From positions 1 through 64,000 of the forward strand of contig JABMJD010000006.1 in assembly GCA_013201395.1 (NCBI GenBank): DNA of 64,000 nucleotides, in the 5' to 3' direction. This document shows, piece by piece, positions 60,332-64,000 of the stretch (within the stretch, counting starts at the first letter, position 1; every line of letters begins with the position of its first letter). Source of the DNA: Candidatus Syntrophopropionicum ammoniitolerans (lineage in GTDB: Bacteria; Bacillota; Desulfotomaculia; Desulfotomaculales; Pelotomaculaceae). Under the pieces are notes generated by a model. That model was not told the origin of the DNA. It made no database searches and was given only the letters and a program-made list of their open reading frames with translations. Made by a program: the position numbers and the translations under genes.

Positions 60332-61567
60332 GTGTTGGAGAATGTTAAGCTGGAAGAGGCACAGGAGCTTATTTTAGATCGCGTGACATGTTTGCCGGAT
60401 GAAACTGTTCCTTTGCTAAACGCGTTAGGATGTTATATATATCAAGACATATATGCACCTGTTGATCTGCCGTCCTGCCGGAAGTCAGCGTTAGATGGCT
60501 ATGCTGTTTCTGTAAACAAAGAAGCAAAAAGCTACAGTTTTAGGATTGTGGATACATTAGAAACCGGATCCATACCGCGGGGATTCATGTTGGAGGTCGG
60601 CCAGGCTGCCAGGGTGGCCACCGGGGATATGGTACCGGAAGGAACTGTGGCGGTAATACCGCAAGAGGCAACAAGGCAGGAAGGGGATCTACTCAGGTAT
60701 ACGGGAAATATCAAACAGGGCAACAATATACGGCCCCAGGGGGAAGATTTTAAGGCCAATGATCTGCTGTTGCAGAGGGGTACAGCTATAAACGCAGGTG
60801 CCGTTGGTGTGTTAGCAGCTTTTGGCATGAAAAAGGTGCCTGTGTTCAGACGTCCTCGGGTAGCCATTCTTGGCTTGGGGCAAGGAGTGGTTTCCCACAA
60901 GACGAAACCGGCACCGGGCCGGATCAGGGATAGTAATGGGCCCTTGCTGGCAGCACTGGCTATGAATCATGGAGCCCAGGTTGTAGATGTGGAATTGGCT
61001 GTGGATGGTGATCTCTCCCAGGTCAAAAACATACTGGAAGAGTTGCTCCGCAGGGCCGACATTGTCCTCACAACGGGCGGTACTGCCAGAGGGGAATATG
61101 ATCAGGCTCTTTGGGCGGTCAGGCAAACCGGTGCCCGGGTACTTTTTTGGGAACTGCAAATTAAGCCCGGCAGCCACAGTGGGGCGGCGGTCTGCGAGGA
61201 TAAGTTAATCATCTCACTTTCCGGCAACCCGGCTGCCTGCTCAGCAGGTTACCATCTGTTGGCAGCACCCGTTCTGCGCCTCATGCAGGGGCAAAATTTT
61301 TATGCCCGGCGGGTTAAGGCTGTGTGTGCTGATGATTTTCCCAAGAAAGGGGGCCCCCGCCGTTTTTTGCAGGGCCACCTGGAAACCGGTCCTAATGGGT
61401 TAAGGGTGTCCATTCTTTCCGGGCAAAAGTCCAGTATGATGCGTGGCTTGCTCAAAAACGGCAATGTACTAATAGATCTGCCCGCCGGCCAACCGCCGCT
61501 GGCACAAGGTGATGAGGTGACAGTAATAATACTGGAATCAAATAGGACACAAGCCCAAATTATCTAG
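60332..61567 (+). CDS. moeA: Molybdopterin molybdotransferase, MoeA
   Basis: A 411-residue MoeA, which inserts molybdate (or tungstate) into adenylated molybdopterin. LPSCRKSALDGYAV is the hallmark of the N-terminal part, RVATGDMVPEG and GNNIRPQGEDFK mark the second domain, and VLTTGGTARGEYD plus LSGNPAACSAGY mark the Mog-like domain and its Asp/Gly loops. The C-terminal beta domain ends in LAQGDEVTVIILE. GTG 60332 with GGAGGTAGAG upstream. It is the last gene of the formate operon, 33 bases after the previous one, and is followed by a long hairpin terminator. Confidence 0.92.
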   Translation: MLENVKLEEAQELILDRVTCLPDETVPLLNALGCYIYQDIYAPVDLPSCRKSALDGYAVSVNKEAKSYSFRIVDTLETGSIPRGFMLEVGQAARVATGDMVPEGTVAVIPQEATRQEGDLLRYTGNIKQGNNIRPQGEDFKANDLLLQRGTAINAGAVGVLAAFGMKKVPVFRRPRVAILGLGQGVVSHKTKPAPGRIRDSNGPLLAALAMNHGAQVVDVELAVDGDLSQVKNILEELLRRADIVLTTGGTARGEYDQALWAVRQTGARVLFWELQIKPGSHSGAAVCEDKLIISLSGNPAACSAGYHLLAAPVLRLMQGQNFYARRVKAVCADDFPKKGGPRRFLQGHLETGPNGLRVSILSGQKSSMMRGLLKNGNVLIDLPAGQPPLAQGDEVTVIILESNRTQAQII

Positions 61568-61589
61568 ATTTATTTCCTGAAAACAGGAA

Positions 61590-61636
61590 ACGGGCATATT
61601 CTATAGCTTTTAAAGGTATGGAATATGCCCGTTTTG
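61590..61636. terminator. Bidirectional terminator between moeA and the HTH-PBP gene
   Basis: ACGGGCATATTC (61590-61601) pairs over 12 bases with GAATATGCCCGT (61621-61632) around a 19-base loop and is followed by TTTTG. It ends the formate operon and lies just beyond the stop of the convergent regulator gene. Confidence 0.85.
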
Positions 61637-62608
61637 TTACACATAGGCCACAATTTGACCTAGTTCAGTTAAATCATAATCTCCCAGTCCCTGCACTTCC
61701 TTTTTAAAATCCTCCGACTGCAGGATTTCCAGGGCCGCCTGAAAGGGAGGCAAATCCATGTCCTCCTTGAGCATAATCAGTTCGTAGCGTTCTTTTTGCA
61801 GGGGCACAAATTCAATTCCCCGCACCTGCATGGAGGCCTTCTCGTTACCCAGCGCCACATCTGCTTCACCCCGGGAAACAACACTGGCCACGGCCAGGTG
61901 TGAATTTTCCTCTCTATCATAACCATTAATTTGTCTTCTGTTGATCCCCAGCAGTCTTATTTTTTCCTCCAGCAGCACCCGTGTCCCACACCCTTTTTCA
62001 CGGTTGACAAACAGCACATCCGGCCTGGTAAGATCCTGCCAGTTCCTAATGGACTTGGGATTGTCTTTGGCTACGTAAAACCCCTGCATCCGGTAGGCCA
62101 GGTGGATAATCACAGCCGGCACACCGCAAAGCATATAGCGGACATAGGTCAGGTTGTAGATATCCTTGTCACCGTCCCAAAGATGAACACTGGCCAGGTG
62201 TGCCTTTTCCTGGTAGAGAGCCAGCAACCCGGCAAAGCTGCCCACATGGTGCCTCAGAGTAAAGGTGCCGTTGGGGTGGCGTTCCAGGTGACGGGCCAGG
62301 ATGTCTAATATAACATCTTGTCCGGAAATCACCAGCCTGGGGGATGGGGGGGACTGCTCTTCATCTAAGGGGGTTCTAATTTGATGTACTGCAGTCGCAG
62401 TCTCCGGTGGCATGTTTATTGCTGATGCCATCTCCATTTTTTTGCCCTGTCTTTTATATGTTTCCACATCGTGGGGGTCGATCCTCAGTTTGCGGCCTAC
62501 CCGGTAGGCTGGTAATTCTCCGCGTTTAATCAGTTCGTAAACAGTGTTTTTAGCAATTTTCAGTATTGTAGCTACTTCTTCTGGCGTTAAAGAGGTACTG
62601 TCCTTAAT
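61637..62608 (-). CDS. HTH (excisionase-type) regulator fused to a periplasmic-binding-protein-like domain
   Basis: A 323-residue protein. An excisionase-type winged HTH at about 5-52 (SLTPEEVATILKIAKNTVYE, RVGRKLRIDPHDVETYKRQ) is followed by a cytoplasmic PBP-like (COG1910-type) domain with VISGQDVILDILARHLERHP, HVGSFAGLLALYQ, FVNREKGCGTRVLLEE and SHLAVASVVSRGEADVALG. Such fusions often sense molybdate or tungstate; beside moeA and fdhF this fits. The only frame-compatible start after a TATAAT promoter is ATT 62608, seven bases from GAGGGGGTGA. Role as repressor or activator unknown. Confidence 0.8.
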   Translation of the reverse strand: MKDSTSLTPEEVATILKIAKNTVYELIKRGELPAYRVGRKLRIDPHDVETYKRQGKKMEMASAINMPPETATAVHQIRTPLDEEQSPPSPRLVISGQDVILDILARHLERHPNGTFTLRHHVGSFAGLLALYQEKAHLASVHLWDGDKDIYNLTYVRYMLCGVPAVIIHLAYRMQGFYVAKDNPKSIRNWQDLTRPDVLFVNREKGCGTRVLLEEKIRLLGINRRQINGYDREENSHLAVASVVSRGEADVALGNEKASMQVRGIEFVPLQKERYELIMLKEDMDLPPFQAALEILQSEDFKKEVQGLGDYDLTELGQIVAYV

Positions 62609-62638
62609 TTTTTCACCCCCTCGAATATTCTGAATTCT

Positions 62639-62667
62639 ATTATATCTTATTTCTATTGGTTTGATAA
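62639..62667 (-). promoter_or_regulatory. Sigma-A-type promoter of the HTH-PBP gene
   Basis: TATAAT (minus strand, 62639-62644) lies 17 bases downstream of TTATCA (62662-62667), four of six matches to TTGACA. Transcription would start near 62632, leaving about 24 bases before ATT 62608. It rules out coding starts further upstream on this transcript. Confidence 0.6.
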
Positions 62668-62688
62668 TAACTATTTTTGTACCGTCCT

Positions 62689-62700
62689 GTACTGTTGTGT
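62689..62700. repeat. 12-bp direct repeat GTACTGTTGTGT, copy 1
   Basis: An exact 12-base sequence that recurs at 62873-62884. This copy lies just upstream of the HTH-PBP promoter and beside a 10-bp palindrome AGTGATCACT (62705-62714). It may be an operator. Confidence 0.5.
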
Positions 62701-62872
62701 GAATAGTGATCACTGCTGGTATGCAGTGTACAGGTTGTCCGGTAGGACGTAGGGTGACAATAACTAACAAGAATAATGATCCTTTTAGCGGCGGCAGGGA
62801 TTAAACCATGTTGACAAATGCAAGGGCCTGCTTTATTATTTTTATTAGTAAAATCACGTAGTGTTAAGTGGG

Positions 62873-62884
62873 GTACTGTTGTGT
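62873..62884. repeat. 12-bp direct repeat GTACTGTTGTGT, copy 2
   Basis: The second exact copy, 184 bases downstream, in the leader of the DUF364 gene about 80 bases before its start. Its position in the divergent intergenic region fits control of both genes by one protein. Confidence 0.5.
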
Positions 62885-62962
62885 TTATGTTTGGATGGTA
62901 ACCCGGCAACAGTGATAATTTTCAGACCCAAAGGTTAGCAGACTTAATTAGGAGGTTCAGTT

Positions 62963-63727
62963 ATGACTGAAAGGACAGGTTCATTCTTCAAAAGCCTACA
63001 AAAAGAGTTTGTCCAGTTAGTGGACGAGCATAAGCTAAAAGAAGCAAAGGTTAAGGTAACAGCGAAACCGCTAAGCCCAGAGGATGCTATCGGTTCCACT
63101 AAGAGGAAGGACTATGTGATACTAAAAGGAAAAGAGCGTTTGTTACAGGCTGAATTAATGGGTTGCAGGGGACAGGCCTTTACCAGCGCATTGGGTGATT
63201 TTACCGGGACACTGGAGGATGTACTGGCATTGCCACTGGAAAATGATTATCAGCGAGCGGTTTATATAGCTACTCTTAATGCGGCAGCCTACTACACTGG
63301 TAAGGTTAAAAACACAGTACATTGCCGCAATGAAGGGCCGGAGCTGTGTGCACGCCAGGCAGCGGATTATTTTAAAGAGCATTACGGCCAACCCCATATC
63401 CTAATGGTAGGTTATCAGCCTGCCTTAGCCGAAGCACTAAACCAGGCTTTCCAGTTAACTGTCCTTGACCTTGACCCGGCGAATATAGGTAGGACGATAA
63501 ATGGAGTGCTCATCCATGATGGTGGTGCTGCCAATTTGGATAAACATTTAGCGGCCTGCGATGTCATTTTTGCTACCGGCAGTGTTATGTGCAATGATAC
63601 CGCGGATCCACTAACAGAAAGCGGCAAACCGCTGGTTGTCTTTGGTACAACGGGTTCCGGGGCCGCGGCCTTGTTGGGTATAGGCCGTTTTTGCCCCGAA
63701 TCAACTGAGGCAATAAGTAAGAAATAA
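62963..63727 (+). CDS. DUF364/DUF4213-type putative heavy-metal chelation protein
   Basis: A 254-residue soluble protein. The first 85 residues form an enolase-like domain, then ELMGCRGQAFTSALGDFTGT. The C-terminal Rossmann-like domain has ILMVGYQPALAEALNQAF, LDLDPANIGRTINGVLIHDG and ACDVIFATGSVMCNDT, typical of DUF364 proteins, which may chelate metal and are often near molybdenum or iron uptake genes. ATG 62963 follows AGGAGG. It is divergent from the HTH-PBP regulator and shares a repeat with it, so co-regulation and a Mo/W link are plausible but unproven. Confidence 0.85.
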   Translation: MTERTGSFFKSLQKEFVQLVDEHKLKEAKVKVTAKPLSPEDAIGSTKRKDYVILKGKERLLQAELMGCRGQAFTSALGDFTGTLEDVLALPLENDYQRAVYIATLNAAAYYTGKVKNTVHCRNEGPELCARQAADYFKEHYGQPHILMVGYQPALAEALNQAFQLTVLDLDPANIGRTINGVLIHDGGAANLDKHLAACDVIFATGSVMCNDTADPLTESGKPLVVFGTTGSGAAALLGIGRFCPESTEAISKK

Positions 63728-64000
63728 TCAATTAAATTGTTTCTGCAAAGGTGCGGGCGAGATGTGCTGTGGTTTGAACCGACGTCGGTCTAGGAAAAAT
63801 GATCGTGACCGGGCTATTTTTGCTGCCAAATATATTATGTTGCCGGTATCGGGGGCAGGTTATAAATAAGGATTCAGGGCAGGGGTAAAGTCCCTGCCTT
63901 CTTTGTTTGTACTGCCGATCCCAAAGGATACTTGCCGTAGGTATGTCTTTTTGCATATTATGTCGAATAGTTGCAGGATTTTCGTTTGATTTGTTGTATG
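63728..64000. other. Gene-free right end of the window
   Basis: No gene is seen. It contains a 12-bp palindrome ACCGACGTCGGT (63778-63789) and a terminator-like hairpin (63878-63898). The next gene presumably starts beyond base 64000. Confidence 0.4.
63878..63908 (+). terminator. Terminator hairpin downstream of the DUF364 gene
   Basis: GGCAGGG (63878-63884) pairs with CCCTGCC (63892-63898) around a 7-base loop, followed by TTCTTTGTTTG. It lies 150 bases after the DUF364 stop. Confidence 0.65.

Noticed and set aside
63732-63956. A 74-codon minus-strand frame at the right end
   Set aside because: It overlaps the terminator hairpin, has no ribosome site and no recognisable motif.
1-64000. CRISPR arrays, rRNA genes, intact insertion sequences or prophage
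   Set aside because: No regularly spaced repeats, rRNA blocks, complete transposase genes or phage structural genes were seen on either strand.

Overview
The window reads as chromosomal DNA of an anaerobic, spore-forming Firmicute of the Desulfotomaculum/Pelotomaculum (Peptococcaceae) type. This assignment is inferred from gene content and style, not from a marker gene. The supporting observations are a SpoVT sporulation regulator, an adenosylcobalamin-dependent ribonucleotide reductase, a selenocysteine formate dehydrogenase of the NADH-linked type, AdhE, many GTG/TTG starts behind strong GGAGG ribosome sites, and moderate GC with AT-rich intergenic DNA. No rRNA operon, intact insertion sequence, prophage or CRISPR array was seen.

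Layout. 1-5000: end of an enoyl-CoA hydratase, a cysteine synthase, YjbQ, PspC-like membrane proteins and a Ste24-type protease. 5200-8800: a drug-type MFS exporter and a TPP-dependent 2-oxoacid dehydrogenase E1 alpha/beta pair without E2/E3. 8900-12650: a TPP riboswitch followed by a thiamine operon (thiamine-binding protein, ThiXYZ-like ABC importer, thiamine pyrophosphokinase). 12700-24200: an unrecognised gene behind a SIR2 deacetylase, a second NMT1/THI5-like ABC importer, a broken MntA-type nucleotidyltransferase, DUF763, a YkgJ cysteine-cluster protein, a protein related to the N-terminal part of Mrr-type restriction proteins, an MFS protein, a compact AcuC-like deacetylase and small proteins. 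24300-39200: a MASE3-type histidine kinase with an OmpR-type regulator, superoxide dismutase, NrdJ behind candidate NrdR boxes, a cold-shock protein, SpoVT, a YyaL-type thioredoxin protein, RmuC, a flavin reductase, a macro-domain protein, an MBL hydrolase and a LytS/LytTR pair. 39300-44500: AcpS, NAD(P)HX repair enzyme, alanine dehydrogenase and alanine racemase. 44900-51800: an ECF sigma/anti-sigma pair, AdhE, an NAD synthetase whose glutaminase triad is lost, and a CsoR-type repressor.

The most coherent system is 52683-61567: formate channel FocA, a membrane OB-fold protein, NuoE-like and NuoF-like subunits, a selenocysteine FdhA with HydA-like iron-sulfur extension, and two molybdenum-cofactor proteins. 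It ends in a terminator shared with a convergent gene for an excisionase-type HTH protein fused to a periplasmic-binding-protein-like domain. That gene appears to start at ATT. Together these would move formate across the membrane, interconvert formate/CO2 with pyridine nucleotide (possibly also ferredoxin), supply the Mo/W cofactor, and sense a ligand that may be molybdate or tungstate.

The points most worth a second look are the catalytically dead glutaminase half of NadE, the ATT start and paired repeats around the HTH-PBP gene, a tRNA-like element at 44683-44749 that does not fold as a normal tRNA, the stand-alone Mrr-associated protein, the SIR2-linked unknown gene, two tiny membrane peptides, and the GC-rich insert upstream of focA.
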